Source: Nostoc paludosum FACHB-159
Lineage (GTDB): Bacteria; Cyanobacteriota; Cyanobacteriia; Cyanobacteriales; Nostocaceae
Assembly (NCBI RefSeq): GCF_014698835.1
Contig: NZ_JACJTU010000037.1
Coordinates: 1 to 64,000 of the forward strand
Length of the DNA stretch: 64,000 nucleotides
Reading direction: 5' to 3'
Both the position numbers and the translations under genes were made by a program. How positions within the stretch are numbered: position 1 is the stretch's first letter; each line of letters starts with the position of its first letter. The notes under the pieces are model-generated. The model was not told where the DNA came from. It did no database searches and saw only the letters and a list, made by a program, of their open reading frames with translations. Below are positions 51,593 to 62,300 of the stretch, in pieces.

Positions 51593-52852
51593 TTATTTGT
51601 TATTTGCAGGTAACACCTTCGGTTGCAAATTCAAATTGAGGGTTTGTCCATTTCGCAGAACTTGTACTTGGAGGTTACCGCCATCTGGGGTGTTTTCTAC
51701 AGCTTGTTGCAGTTGTTCGGTGTTATCAATTGGTTGGTTATTGACTTTGACAATCACATCACCTGCACGGATTCCACCTTTATTAGCTGGTGATTTTCGA
51801 GCAACTTTAACTACTAACACGCCTTGAGATTGCTCGACACTAATAGGAGAATTGGGATCGTCGTTAATCTGTTGTTTGACTTCTGGTGTAAGCGCAATCA
51901 TCTGAATACCGAGATAAGGATGATTAACTTTGCCTGTGGCGATTAATTGGGCGGCGATTTTTTTGGCAGTGTTAATCGGAACTGCAAAACCCAAACCTTC
52001 CGTATTCTCAATAATTGCTGTGTTAATACCAATTACTTGGCCAGAAGCATTCAGTAACGGGCCGCCAGAGTTACCAGGGTTGATTGGTGCATCAGTTTGG
52101 ATATAGTCAACACGTTCGTTAGGCATTCCTACCTGAGAACTAGAACGACCGATCGCACTAATAATGCCGTGAGTAACTGTATTATTTAAACCAAGGGGAT
52201 TACCAATGGCGATCGCCCACGCTCCCGGTTGTAACTCATTAGAATTGCCCAATTTTACTGTCGGCAAATTATCAGCTTTGATTCTTACCACAGCAACATC
52301 TGTCACTGGGTCGATACCCATAACTTTACCTTTAAAAGTACGTCCATCCTTGAGGGTGACACTCACCGTATCAGCACCGTTGACTACATGAGCATTGGTG
52401 AGAATTTCACCATGAGGATCGATAATGAAACCAGAACCAATACCCCGTTCAATCTCTTGAGATGGCACTTGTGGCAATTTATAGCCAAAAAATTGCTGAA
52501 TTAGAGGATCGTCTAAAATACCAGCAGCTGGATTTTTGATAGTGCGTGTAGAATCAATTCGGACTACCGCAGAGCCGACTTCACGAACTACATTAGTGAT
52601 AAAGTTAGGATTTCGATCTATCGCTAAGTTTGCAGATGGTTGAGTGGCTGTTGCGTCTAAGAAAGGTTGCAGTGCTGGAGGTAAAGGTTGTGAATGCGGT
52701 AACAAACGCAGACTTATGAATGTAACTCCTGCGCCTGCTAAGATTAGCCCTAAATAAGATAAAGGTTTTTTCCATTGATGATGCTGTGGTTGCTCAACTT
52801 GCGGCACTGGTGAATTGGTACTGTCTTCAAAATCGTGGTTTACTGTCTTCAT
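51593..52852 (-). CDS. HhoA/HtrA-type serine protease with PDZ domain
   Basis: 419 residues. One N-terminal helix (about 31-50) anchors or exports the protein. The trypsin-like domain has His155 (LTNAHVV), Asp185 (TDVAVV) and Ser262 (NPGNSGGPL). A PDZ domain occupies about 315-410 (GVLVVKVARKSPANKGGIRAGDVIVKVN, in family order). It degrades misfolded proteins in the periplasm or lumen during heat and light stress. AGGAG lies before the ATG. A copy of the shared motif lies about 175 bp upstream at 53025-53045. Confidence 0.93.
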   Translation of the reverse strand: MKTVNHDFEDSTNSPVPQVEQPQHHQWKKPLSYLGLILAGAGVTFISLRLLPHSQPLPPALQPFLDATATQPSANLAIDRNPNFITNVVREVGSAVVRIDSTRTIKNPAAGILDDPLIQQFFGYKLPQVPSQEIERGIGSGFIIDPHGEILTNAHVVNGADTVSVTLKDGRTFKGKVMGIDPVTDVAVVRIKADNLPTVKLGNSNELQPGAWAIAIGNPLGLNNTVTHGIISAIGRSSSQVGMPNERVDYIQTDAPINPGNSGGPLLNASGQVIGINTAIIENTEGLGFAVPINTAKKIAAQLIATGKVNHPYLGIQMIALTPEVKQQINDDPNSPISVEQSQGVLVVKVARKSPANKGGIRAGDVIVKVNNQPIDNTEQLQQAVENTPDGGNLQVQVLRNGQTLNLNLQPKVLPANNK

Positions 52853-53372
52853 AACCCAAAACTCCTAATAAATAAGGCAGGAGGCAGCAGGCAGGAGGCA
52901 CAAGGAAAGAGATTTGACTTGTTTGTTTTGCCCTTCCCGCAGGTGCGCCTTCGTTGCAGACTCATGTAAATCAATGTTTTTCGTTTTGCTTAATTACAAG
53001 TTTCGGGTTTTGGCAAACGGTTTTGGGTGAAGATGGATAACTTAGGGAGAATTTAAGGTTATCAGTAGTTATGCAAAATAAATTAGTTAAGAAAGGGAAC
53101 AGAAACAGCTAACAGTTAAGGAATACAGCGATTTGAGTCGTATTGAAAAAGCATAAATATTTTTGCGTAATTATTTATGTACGCTCTTCAATAATTAAAG
53201 GTTTCCTGGTATTCGCTTTACCTAGCCCTTGTGCCATGTACAAATATTACAGTGGTCATTTTTATTTAGCGATGACTGCGATGGGCTACGCCTGGGCGAA
53301 GTTTCTTCCTGCATTATTCACGATCGCATTCTTTCATACAAGTTCAGTTTATTAAAGTACTTAATAAATTCT
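52853..53372. other. Divergent 520 bp intergenic region
   Basis: No gene is supported. It holds a GGCAGGAGGCAGCAGGC-type repeat at 52874-52908, motif site C at 53025-53045 facing the protease gene, and a GCGATGACTGCGATGGGCTA-type dispersed repeat at about 53268-53290. An open frame extends upstream from 53373 to 53229, but that part is repeat sequence. Confidence 0.5.
53025..53045 (-). promoter_or_regulatory. Shared upstream motif, site C (HtrA-type protease)
   Basis: On the minus strand this reads TAAGTTATCCATCTTCACCC, the most diverged of the four copies, about 175 bp upstream of the protease start. Confidence 0.45.
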
Positions 53373-54446
53373 ATGGAACGCAAACATTCTGTATGGGTGG
53401 TGGACGACGAACCGAATGGCTTTGAAGTGATTGAGTTGTTACTACGGCGGGAAGGATATCATCTCACCTACTTCAGCAGTGGTAAAGATGTCCTCAATGA
53501 GTTGGCATCTAGCTTACCTGATGTGATTCTGTTAGATGTGATGATGCCAGAAATCGATGGGATTGAAACTTGTCGCCGCATCAAGGCCAATTCTAACTAC
53601 AAACCAATTCCCATCATTATTGTGACAGCTTTAGACTCCAAAGAAGACTTAGCGCGATCGCTTGCAGCTGGCGCTGATGATTTCCTCACCAAGCCGATAA
53701 ATGGAGTGGAGTTACGAGCGCGTGTCCGTTCTATGTTACGAATCAAACAACAATACGACGCACTGCAAGCCAGCGTAAATCTGCGGCGAGATTTATCTAA
53801 ACTTGTGGTGGAAGATATACGTCAACCAATGTCTACTGTATTACTAGGCAGTCATTTATTACTACAAAGTAATCTGGATGCAAAAGACAAAGAACGCGCC
53901 GAAATGGTACACGCAGCCGGACTAGAAATTGATAGCATCATTAACGGTTTACTGCGGTTAGCCAAAATGGAATCTGGCAAACTAATATTAAATCCAGTGG
54001 AAGTAGACCTTAATGAACTCGTAGAAGTAGTAGTTGAAAATTTTCAGGCAATTACAAACTCTAAACAAATCCAACTGATTGCTAAATTACCCCAGCAAGG
54101 GCGCTGGTTGACTATTGATGCTGAGTTATTTCATCGTTTGTTTGATAATCTCATTTCTAATGCAATTCAATCATCACCTACACATGGCATAATTACACTA
54201 GAAATTAATTATCCAGAAGAATCTGTGAGGAAAGCAATTATTCGTGTCACAGATGAAGGTGTAGGCATTAGTAAAAATTTACAGCAATCTATTTTTACTC
54301 AATATGAATCTGGCAGCTTAATTAGCGGTACTTCTCAAATTGGTTTAAACTTGGCATTTTGTAAAATGGTAGCTGAAGCGCATGGCGGCATCATTACAAT
54401 AGAGGATAATCAGCCACAAGGTGCAGTTGTGATTGTGGAAATTTAA
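53373..54446 (+). CDS. Response regulator fused to a degenerate histidine-kinase domain
   Basis: 357 residues from the chosen ATG. The receiver (5-122) has Asp11/Asp12, phospho-acceptor Asp55 and Lys107, all intact. The HisKA region reads LVVEDIRQPMSTVL, with Glu147 where the phospho-acceptor His is expected. In the ATPase domain the N box (FDNLISNAIQSSP) is normal and G1 is DEGVGIS, but the G2 region is TSQIGLNLAF instead of GTGLGLA. The protein therefore probably cannot autophosphorylate and may act as a phosphatase or allosteric output. The start is placed at the Met before ERKHSVWVVDDE, because the 48 upstream codons are repeat sequence. It stands alone. Confidence 0.85.
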   Translation: MERKHSVWVVDDEPNGFEVIELLLRREGYHLTYFSSGKDVLNELASSLPDVILLDVMMPEIDGIETCRRIKANSNYKPIPIIIVTALDSKEDLARSLAAGADDFLTKPINGVELRARVRSMLRIKQQYDALQASVNLRRDLSKLVVEDIRQPMSTVLLGSHLLLQSNLDAKDKERAEMVHAAGLEIDSIINGLLRLAKMESGKLILNPVEVDLNELVEVVVENFQAITNSKQIQLIAKLPQQGRWLTIDAELFHRLFDNLISNAIQSSPTHGIITLEINYPEESVRKAIIRVTDEGVGISKNLQQSIFTQYESGSLISGTSQIGLNLAFCKMVAEAHGGIITIEDNQPQGAVVIVEI

Positions 54447-54761
54447 TCCTTATGTTTCAATGGGGCGCACATCTGTGTGTCCCTAATGATATAAATTATT
54501 AAGAAAGGCAGAGGGCAGAAGAGATTTATCCCTACTCTGATTGCGCGAACCGTCTGGGCGGCACTTGGGAACAAGGGTTTAAAACCACCACCAAATTTCC
54601 AATTTAGTGGCTCTTGTCATGGTTGGTTTTGAATCCCCATCTGTTGCGTCAGCTTCCCGCTTTCTTACGAAACCTTCTGCCTTCTGCCTTCTTCAATCAC
54701 TAACTTTTCAATAACTTATCTATCTTCACCCCGAATTAACTTTTCAAAACTGACACTAGAA
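54447..54761. other. 315 bp intergenic region with dispersed repeats
   Basis: No gene is supported. A worn palindrome of the GGGGCGCACA type lies at 54459-54484, then GGCAGAGGGCAGAAGAG and CCTTCTGCCTTCTGCC tracts. Motif site A is at the right end. Confidence 0.45.
54711..54732 (+). promoter_or_regulatory. Shared upstream motif, site A (small secreted protein)
   Basis: ATAACTTATCTATCTTCACC, preceded by CTAACTTTTCA, nearly identical over about 33 bp to the copy at 36214-36247. It ends 30 bp before the first possible ATG of the downstream gene. Confidence 0.5.
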
Positions 54762-55286
54762 ATGAAAGTCAATTCGTCGAGCTATTTAATAGCCTCTCTC
54801 AAAATTATGGTCACCAATAAAATCACTGCAATTGGTCTTTTAACGGGATTACTAACAATTTCTTTAGGTCACGGCATTGCTTTAGCTGATATTCCCGGAA
54901 ATCATCCTTACTACCTCCATGCACGTAGCGATTTACGCAAATCTGAATCGCTGCTGGAAACTTCTGATGAATTTAACGTTACTCAAGAAACAAAAACTGC
55001 CGACCGATATCTTCATAATGCTATTCAAGATGTTGAAGTAGCAAGTAATTTGGACGGCAAGAATATAAACAATTATCCACCAATAGATACTTCACTCCAG
55101 CATCGGGATAAGTTCCAAGCGATTTATCAATTGTTAAATAGCGCTAATCAGGATATATCTAGAGAAGAAGATAATAATTTTGTTCTGAGTTGGCGGAACA
55201 AGGCTGAATTTGATATTAATCAAGCCAAACATTTTACAGCCATCGCTGCTGCTAGAGATGCAGTTGATGATTTAAGCGGTTATTAA
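54762..55286 (+). CDS. Small secreted protein of unknown function
   Basis: 174 residues from the first ATG, or 159 from the ATG at 54807. The latter gives a textbook signal peptide (MVTNKITAIGLLTGLLTIS, cleaved near ALA-D) and leaves room for a TATTTAAT box, so it may be the true start; neither ATG has a Shine-Dalgarno. The mature part begins IPGNHPYYLHARSDLRKSE and is helical and charged, with about four helices. I do not recognise the family. It is probably periplasmic and, through motif site A, may be co-regulated with the protease and two-component genes. Confidence 0.75.
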   Translation: MKVNSSSYLIASLKIMVTNKITAIGLLTGLLTISLGHGIALADIPGNHPYYLHARSDLRKSESLLETSDEFNVTQETKTADRYLHNAIQDVEVASNLDGKNINNYPPIDTSLQHRDKFQAIYQLLNSANQDISREEDNNFVLSWRNKAEFDINQAKHFTAIAAARDAVDDLSGY

Positions 55287-55488
55287 GTTTTAAAAGGAAA
55301 CAGGGAAATTTTTTAATTAATAATCGGATTTGTATCAGGATTTATTGACGCACAGTGTAAGTAATCTTGTTGCAAATATTTGATTTCTCTATCAATCAAT
55401 TGAGGTGCTTGTATCTTTTTTCTCCCTGTTCCCTCTTTTTGCCCCCAAAGGGCTGCATTCACTTTCACAATATCATCATCCAATAATT

Positions 55489-55953
55489 ATGATTCACCAT
55501 ATTTCTATTGCAGCGAAAAATCCACTTCGTGTTGCCAATGCTTTAGCAGAACTTTGGTATGGTACTGTCTATTCATTCAGCCCGATTTCAGGCGGGTATA
55601 TTGTGAGGGATTTCGATGAGCATGGTACAGCCATTGAAATCTATCCATTGGGGACTAAATTGGCTCCTACGACGGGAAATCGAGATGTTGTCCAAAATTC
55701 AATTTCTTCTAAATTCTCCCCTTTCCATGCGGCAATTTCTGTTCCTGTAGAGCAAGAGCGGATTGAGGAAATTGCTAGGCAAGAAGGATGGTTTGCACAA
55801 CTGTGCGATCGCGGCCCTTTCAAAGTTATTGAATTTTGGGTTGAGAATCAATTACTCCTGGAATTATTACCACCTAAGCTTACTGCTCAATATCTAGAAT
55901 TTACTCAGCCACAAAACACCAATAAATTTTTTGGTACTCCAGTTACAGCCTAA
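55489..55953 (+). CDS. VOC (glyoxalase-like) fold protein
   Basis: 154 residues. MIHHISIAAKNPLRVANALAELWYG and a second half with FHAAISVPVEQERIEEIARQEGWFAQ, then FKVIEFWVENQLLLELLP, resemble the paired beta-alpha-beta units of the VOC superfamily with a His at position 4 and a Glu near the end that could bind metal. The reaction is unknown. An in-frame ATG at 55405 exists, but the added 28 residues are encoded by intergenic-looking sequence. A strong terminator follows. Confidence 0.7.
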   Translation: MIHHISIAAKNPLRVANALAELWYGTVYSFSPISGGYIVRDFDEHGTAIEIYPLGTKLAPTTGNRDVVQNSISSKFSPFHAAISVPVEQERIEEIARQEGWFAQLCDRGPFKVIEFWVENQLLLELLPPKLTAQYLEFTQPQNTNKFFGTPVTA

Positions 55954-55971
55954 TTAGTAAATTAAAAACTA

Positions 55972-56008
55972 AGTGTTATCTCTAAAAAAAAGGGATAACA
56001 CTTTTTCT
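55972..56008 (+). terminator. Rho-independent terminator after the VOC gene
   Basis: AGTGTTATCTCT pairs with AGGGATAACACT around an A7 loop (one G-T pair) and is followed by TTTTCTCTTT. It lies 19 bp after the stop. Confidence 0.8.
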
Positions 56009-56212
56009 CTTTATAAGTAGCCAATCATAAAGTGCTAATAACATTAACGAAGGCAGGGGGCAGAGGCAGGAGACGGTTTTTGTAACGAGGATTTATACCC
56101 CATTCCAAAAACTTTTCGCCTTAAAAGGCTGTCTTCGTAGCGGAACTAAGTCCGGTTTTAGACCCAATTGTTTCGATAAGTTTTCAAACTTGTTCCCTAT
56201 TACCTGCATCAA

Positions 56213-57343
56213 TTAGGAATTACTATAATTGAGCATAGCTGTCATTCTTTGTAACTTTCTACCTACTTCTTCTATTGTGTAAAAAAAGGTGAAAAAGCGC
56301 AGTAATTCATCCATTGAATAATTTGCTTGCTGAATTTTTTGCAGTTGGTTTAGTTGTTGCGTTGCATTAGCAAGCGCAATTTCTATCTCTGGCAAAGATA
56401 GATGAGAGTGGGGGGATTTAACAGCTGTTGCCAAACTTAGCATCGCGTTTTGAGTTTCCTGTGCTAATTGAGTAATTTGGGGCGAGAGAATCTGCCAGAA
56501 ATTATCTTGTTTCCTCGCAAGTACAGTATGTTCCATAGTTAATATGTGTTCCCAAATTCTGCGAATCAAGAATTCCCAAGCTTCATTTACCCGTGTGTCT
56601 ATTGGTTCATTGGTTTGTCCTTGTCTGACTTCCTGCCACAACTCTCGTTCTGCCAATAGTGAATTAATAATACTTAGTTTCAATACATCTACACTAGGGC
56701 GATCGTAATTGCCTGTCAGAGCGCAGTCTACAACTAATCTGTAAAATTCCTCTAAATGCACCAGCGTTTGAGAGACATAACGCCTCAATTCTGTGCCAGC
56801 ACGAGCCGGAAAAATCAAATTGTTCACCACTAATGCTACAGCAATACCCAGGAAAGTTTCTAAATATCTATGCCAAGCATAAATCCAAGGAGATTGGCTG
56901 TGGCTTAAAATTACAATCGCTGCAATATACCCTGCTAGTTTCGCTGCTTCATTGAATTTAAAGTAGGAAGCGAAAAATACTGTGAGGAAAACACACACGG
57001 CTAATGATAATGAATTACTACCTAAAGCGATCGCAAAAATCGCTCCTGCCACAGCACCGATAGTTGTGCCAATTAATCGCTGAATACCAAGCTTCAGCGT
57101 ACTACCGTGGGTAGATGACATGACAATAATTGCTGCTATGACTGCATAAAATGGATATTCCCAACGCAACCCTTGAGCAATAATCAAAGAGATAGCAGAT
57201 GCGATCGCCATTTTGAATGCCATTTTACTTAGTAGTATCGTTGACATTCCTTTGGGCGTAGCAGCCCAAGTTATTAATTTGGAAATAATTCGGTTTTTGA
57301 CTGGGCTAGCTTCAGACGGGATTCTATTATATGACTTTGCCAT
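56213..57343 (-). CDS. FUSC / aromatic-acid-exporter-like membrane protein
   Basis: 376 residues. Six helices fall in the first 180 residues, in the pattern AIASAISLIIAQ, YPFYAVIAAIIVMSS, GTTIGAVAGAIFAIALG, which matches FUSC/DUF939 proteins. A helical cytoplasmic domain (about 190-376) follows. Relatives export aromatic acids or act in metal and stress tolerance; the substrate here is unknown. It ends an apparent run of minus-strand genes 67 bp after the TMEM175 gene. Confidence 0.82.
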   Translation of the reverse strand: MAKSYNRIPSEASPVKNRIISKLITWAATPKGMSTILLSKMAFKMAIASAISLIIAQGLRWEYPFYAVIAAIIVMSSTHGSTLKLGIQRLIGTTIGAVAGAIFAIALGSNSLSLAVCVFLTVFFASYFKFNEAAKLAGYIAAIVILSHSQSPWIYAWHRYLETFLGIAVALVVNNLIFPARAGTELRRYVSQTLVHLEEFYRLVVDCALTGNYDRPSVDVLKLSIINSLLAERELWQEVRQGQTNEPIDTRVNEAWEFLIRRIWEHILTMEHTVLARKQDNFWQILSPQITQLAQETQNAMLSLATAVKSPHSHLSLPEIEIALANATQQLNQLQKIQQANYSMDELLRFFTFFYTIEEVGRKLQRMTAMLNYSNS

Positions 57344-57410
57344 GAATATCGTAGTTAAACTAGCTTATTGGTCATTAAGTGTAGGGTGTACAACTTACTG
57401 TGCGCCTCTA

Positions 57411-58037
57411 TTAACTTACCAGCTTTTTTGCGAAGATTGGTGTAAAAGGCATCATGAAAAAGGGTAACTGCGACCACTGAGGGCTAAAAAAAGACCAAAC
57501 GATTGACCAACTAATCAGTCCAAAGTTAATTAAACTTTCGGCGTTACCTATGCGTTTGCGCCATGCAGGATCGATTCCTGTTTCAAGAAATTTATGATTA
57601 ATAGCGTAATACCGATTGATGAGAAATAACAAATTCAATACTAAAAGATGCCCATCAAAAAATAGCACTGAAATTTGTTGATTGCTATATTCCCCTACTA
57701 AAGAAGCAGAAAAGGGAATTAAAGTAATAAACATGAGAATCAGCAAATTAATCCATAGCAGTGTACGGTTAACATGGCGAATGTAATGAAATTGCTGATG
57801 ACTAACTAGCCAAAGAGAACCTAGTACCAGAAAACTTACCAAGTAGTCGTGTAAGCGACTCGTTAATCCTAAAATGAATTCTGGCAAAATATAAGCAACT
57901 TTAGCAGCAGGAATATTCGGCAATTTGACATTTAACACTAGCAAAGTCATGGCAATAGAATAGACACAATCGCTCAAAGCTTCTAAGCGTCTACTGCTGG
58001 GAAGTAAGGAGTTGGATTTAGTATTTGAGGTTTGCAT
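57411..58037 (-). CDS. TMEM175-family (DUF1211) potassium channel-like protein
   Basis: 208 residues with six helices. The first helix carries the family signature in the form RRLEALSDCVYSIAMTLLVL (usual RxxxFSD, here Leu replaces Phe). Bacterial TMEM175 proteins are tetrameric leak channels for K+ in the plasma membrane. The Phe-to-Leu change in the signature is worth noting, since this helix lines the pore. No operon partner is clear. Confidence 0.82.
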   Translation of the reverse strand: MQTSNTKSNSLLPSSRRLEALSDCVYSIAMTLLVLNVKLPNIPAAKVAYILPEFILGLTSRLHDYLVSFLVLGSLWLVSHQQFHYIRHVNRTLLWINLLILMFITLIPFSASLVGEYSNQQISVLFFDGHLLVLNLLFLINRYYAINHKFLETGIDPAWRKRIGNAESLINFGLISWSIVWSFFSPQWSQLPFFMMPFTPIFAKKLVS

Positions 58038-58091
58038 ATTGCTGATGAGTCACTATAAATTACCTTTCTGTGGTAGGGAATATTTTTGCCT

Positions 58092-59204
58092 TTATCTGAC
58101 TAATAATTGCTCTCGGTCTAAAAGTTGAACGTTATCTACAAAATAATGATGAAAAGATTCAGGAAGCTGATGAAAGTCTTCTTTCGCAAAAGCTGTTAGT
58201 AAATTTCTAGAGTTGTAGGTGTTCCAGAAAAGAATTGCCTGATGTTTGATATCTTTTTGGTCAATATCGTGAATTAAGGCGGCGAGTGCCTTTCCAGTAT
58301 ACGTACCATCCAAAGAAATATTTTCATCATCATTTATCTGAGCAATAGCTTTCATCCCTGATTCTGTAAAACAACCATAGCCTTTACCAAAGAATTCATC
58401 CCGGATATACAAATCGTTTTCAGTTATTTTTAAGATTGGAAAATTAGAGTCTAGTGAGTGTAAAAGTGCGTTAGTTCGATTAAACAATCTGACGATTTTC
58501 TTTTCATTTACGAATTGTGCTTCTACGACTCGAATGCCGATTACTTTTGTCTTCAGACCAACTGCTTTTAAACCTAGTAAAAGTCCGACGGCAGTTCCCA
58601 TAGTTCCTAATGGCAAATAAATCAAATCTGGTTCAGGTATATCACCTTGCAAAATTTGTTCTTTTAGCTCAAATGCTGCATTTACATAAGCGATCGCACC
58701 CAATGGCGAAGATCCTCCAGGAGCAATAATGTACGGTATACGACCTTCTTTTAATGTGTAGCAAACAAGTTGGTATGCTGTATGAATAAGGAGCGTCAGT
58801 TCTGTCTGGTGCTGATGAATATCTGCCCCGTAATGATAACTTGTCAGCAGATTACGGCGAACATAGTGGGCATTAACTTGAGGCATTAGCATCGAAGTAG
58901 TACGGATGCCAAGAGAACGAGCATAAATTGTTGTTGCTAGGGCATGGTTAGAGCCAGCAAAACCAAAGGTTAATACCCGTTTTGATTGTTGATTAAGAAC
59001 GTCTCCTAACAGAAATTCTAATTTGCGAATCTTGTTACCACCATAGATTAAACCGCTAATATCGTCTCGCTTGATGTAAAGTTGTTCTGCATTTAGCGTC
59101 TTTTCTAAGTTATTAAGTTTGTGTACAGGAGTCGGTAATTCAGCTAACTTTACATAAGGAAGCTTGGTCTTTAATTGTGGATAAGCCTTAAATAGAGGAA
59201 GCAT
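58092..59204 (-). CDS. D-cysteine desulfhydrase / ACC deaminase-like PLP enzyme
   Basis: 370 residues of the fold type II PLP family. The cofactor Lys is Lys58 in YGGNKIRKLEFLLG, and TFGFAGSNHALATTIYA and APGGSSPLGAIAYVNA bind the phosphate and substrate carboxylate. Members deaminate D-cysteine to pyruvate, sulfide and ammonia, or ACC to 2-oxobutyrate; sequence alone does not decide. It is longer than many members (about 330-340), with an insertion around 230-270. GGAGAT lies seven bases before the ATG. Confidence 0.85.
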   Translation of the reverse strand: MLPLFKAYPQLKTKLPYVKLAELPTPVHKLNNLEKTLNAEQLYIKRDDISGLIYGGNKIRKLEFLLGDVLNQQSKRVLTFGFAGSNHALATTIYARSLGIRTTSMLMPQVNAHYVRRNLLTSYHYGADIHQHQTELTLLIHTAYQLVCYTLKEGRIPYIIAPGGSSPLGAIAYVNAAFELKEQILQGDIPEPDLIYLPLGTMGTAVGLLLGLKAVGLKTKVIGIRVVEAQFVNEKKIVRLFNRTNALLHSLDSNFPILKITENDLYIRDEFFGKGYGCFTESGMKAIAQINDDENISLDGTYTGKALAALIHDIDQKDIKHQAILFWNTYNSRNLLTAFAKEDFHQLPESFHHYFVDNVQLLDREQLLVR

Positions 59205-59316
59205 TTTTCTATCTCCTAAATAATCCTAATTATTTACAATTAGCGTATAGATGAAATCCCAAATAATCTTGCTAAACTAAGTTTATTTATGAAAAATTGC
59301 GAATTTGTCTAATCAT

Positions 59317-62300
59317 CTACAGTGTTTGTAAATGTTTCTTTTGGCTGCTGTTTTTCAACTTTCTTTGCAGTGCTTCCATGTATGTGTAGAACACAGGTGT
59401 AATGTACAGTGTTAGCAGTTGGGAAAATAGCAAACCTCCTACTACTGCCATTCCCAATGGTCGGCGTGATTCTGCACCAGCGCCTAAACCAAGGGCAATG
59501 GGTAATGTTCCCATCAAAGCTGCCATTGTGGTCATCATAATGGGGCGGAAACGGACTAAACAAGCTTCGTAAATGGCATCACGGGGAGATTTATTTGTGT
59601 AGCGTTGGGTTTCCATTGCAAAGTCAATCATCATAATGCCGTTTTTCTTGACAATTCCCACTAACAAGATGATGCCGATAAAGGCGTAAACGTTGAGATC
59701 GATGTGGAACAATATCAGTGTCAGCAGTGCGCCAAACCCAGCAGAAGGCAAGCTAGATAAAATTGTCAAAGGGTGGATGTAATCTTCGTAGAGAATCCCC
59801 AGCACGATGTAAATTACCAAAATTGCCACTAACAACAGCAATCCCAAGCCGGCGATTGAAGATTGAAAAGCTTGGGCCGAACCCTGAAAGCTGGTGCTAA
59901 TGGTTGCAGGTAAGGTGTCGCGGGCGATTTGTTGGATTTTGTCTGTGACATCTCCTAGAGATACACCGAGTTTGAGGTTAAAGGAAATGGTTGTGGCGGG
60001 GAGTTGTCCTTGATGGTTGACTGTTAATGAGCCTACACCTTTGGTTAAGTTGGCGATCGCATTTAAAGGAACAAGTTGACCGTTAGCAGAATGAATCGAT
60101 AGCAAATTCAAGGCATTCGGGTCTTTCTGATACTGCGGTAACACCCCTAGTATGACCTGATACTCATTATCTGGGGCGTAAATGGTGGAAACTTGCAAAG
60201 TACCATAGGCATCACCCAAGGCTGTTTCAATTTGCTGGGAAGTTAAACCAAGGGCATTGGCGCGATCGCGGTCGATCTCTACATTCACCTGGGGATTATC
60301 TATTTGCAGATCGCTGTTGACATCCACCAAGCCTGGTATTTGGCTGAGTTTATCTTGTAGAATAGGCGTATATTTATACAGGTCTTGTAAGTTGGTGCTT
60401 TGTAAGGTGAATTGATATTCGGCGTTTGTCTGCTTTCCACCAATATTAATGGCTGGGGGATTGATTAAGAACGTTTTTATTCCCGGTTCTTGTAACACTT
60501 TTGGTTGCAATTCCTCAATCACCTCATCAGCGTTGAGATGTCTTTGGGAAGTTGGTTTGAGGCGGATGACAATAATTCCAGTGTTATTCGCGGCTGTGCC
60601 TGTCACTGATGTTCCCACAATTGAATTAAGTACATCCACATTAGGGTCATTGCGAATGATTTGTGCAACTGCTTCTTGATGCTGAATCATATCTGCAAAG
60701 GGAATATCCTGTGCTGCTTGGGTTTGAGCCAGAATCAATCCGTTATCATCACTAGGAAGAAAACCCTTAGGAACGATCGCAAATAAATATATTGTCGCCA
60801 ACAAAATCACAGCAGAAATAATCATGGTTGTGCGGTGATATTTTAAGGACTGGCGCAAACTCCAGGCATAAAAGCGTAGGAAAAAGTTCTGATTTGCGTT
60901 CTCAATCTCTTTCCTTTCCTCTGTTGTGTGATGTTCTGATTGCAAAAATCGGCTGCATAACATCGGCGTTAAGCTCAGGGAAAGCAGACCAGAAACTAAA
61001 ATGGCTGCGGCAATGGTAACAGCGAATTCATGAAATAATCTTCCCAAGATACCCGGCATAAATAACATGGGAATGAAGACGGCTACTAGGGATAAAGTCA
61101 TGGAAATAATTGTGCCGCCAATTTCTTTCGACCCGTTGATGGCTGCTTGCAGACGGCTTTCGCCCATTTCCATGTGACGGACGATGTTTTCTAACACTAC
61201 CACCGCGTCATCTACTACGAAACCCACGCTTAAGGTTAGTGCCATGAGGGAAAGTGTATCTAGTGAAAAGCCCAGCAGTAACATGACTGCAAAAGTAGCA
61301 ACCAAAGATAAAGGTACAGTTACGCTAGGAATTAAGGTAGCCCGGAGATTCCGCAGAAACAGGAAAATGACCAAAACCACCAAACAAATGGTAAGTAATA
61401 GCGTGAATTTGACATCATTAACTGAATCGCGGATATTTTGGGAGCGATCGTAGAAAATATCCATATTCACAGCCGTGGGAATTTGCGATCGCAAACTCGG
61501 CAGCAATGCCTTGAGAGCATTGACAATCTCAATGGTGTTGGTTCCCGGTTGACGTTGAATCGCCAAAATAATCGAACGTTTGGGAATCTGACCTTGTTTA
61601 ACAAAATACCAACTGGCGATTTTATCATTCTCTACACTGTCCACTACTTGACCCAAATCGCCCAAATGCACTGGCGCACCATTGCTATAAGCAACCGTCA
61701 ACCCGCGATAGTCGTCAGCATCGAGCAGTTGACCATTAGCTTGTACAGTATAGTTCTTGCGATCGCCATAAAGATTCCCTGTAGGTAAATCTGCATTACC
61801 TTGAGCGATCGCTTTGGCAACATCATCAATACCTAATCCTTTGGCTTTCAACGATTGAGGATCGACTTCGATTCGCACTGCATATTTTTGAGAACCATAA
61901 ACCAACACCTGCGCCACTCCATCCACCATTGACAAGCGTTCTGCTAATGTCTCTTCTGCATATTTATCTACCTGATAAAGCGGCACTAAATCAGAACTGA
62001 GGGTGATGTAAAGGATTGGTTGCTGTGCTGGATTCACCTTTTTATATGATGGAGGACTAGGCATATCGCTAGGCAATTGCTTAGTTGCTTGAGCGATCGC
62101 CGCTTGTACGTCCTGCGCTGCACCATCAATATCTCGACTCAAATCAAATTGCAGCACAATTTGGCTACTTCCTTTAGAACTGGTGGAGTTCATGGAATCA
62201 AGCCCAGCAATGGTAGAAAATTGCTGTTCTAAAGGTGTTGCTACCGATGTCGCCATTGTCTCTGGGCTAGCTCCTGGTAAACTAGCAGACACAGAAATCG

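Noticed and set aside
53229-53372. Upstream extension of the response-regulator gene
   Set aside because: The 48 codons before the ATG at 53373 lie over a dispersed GCGATGACTGCGATGGGC repeat and do not resemble a receiver N-terminus.
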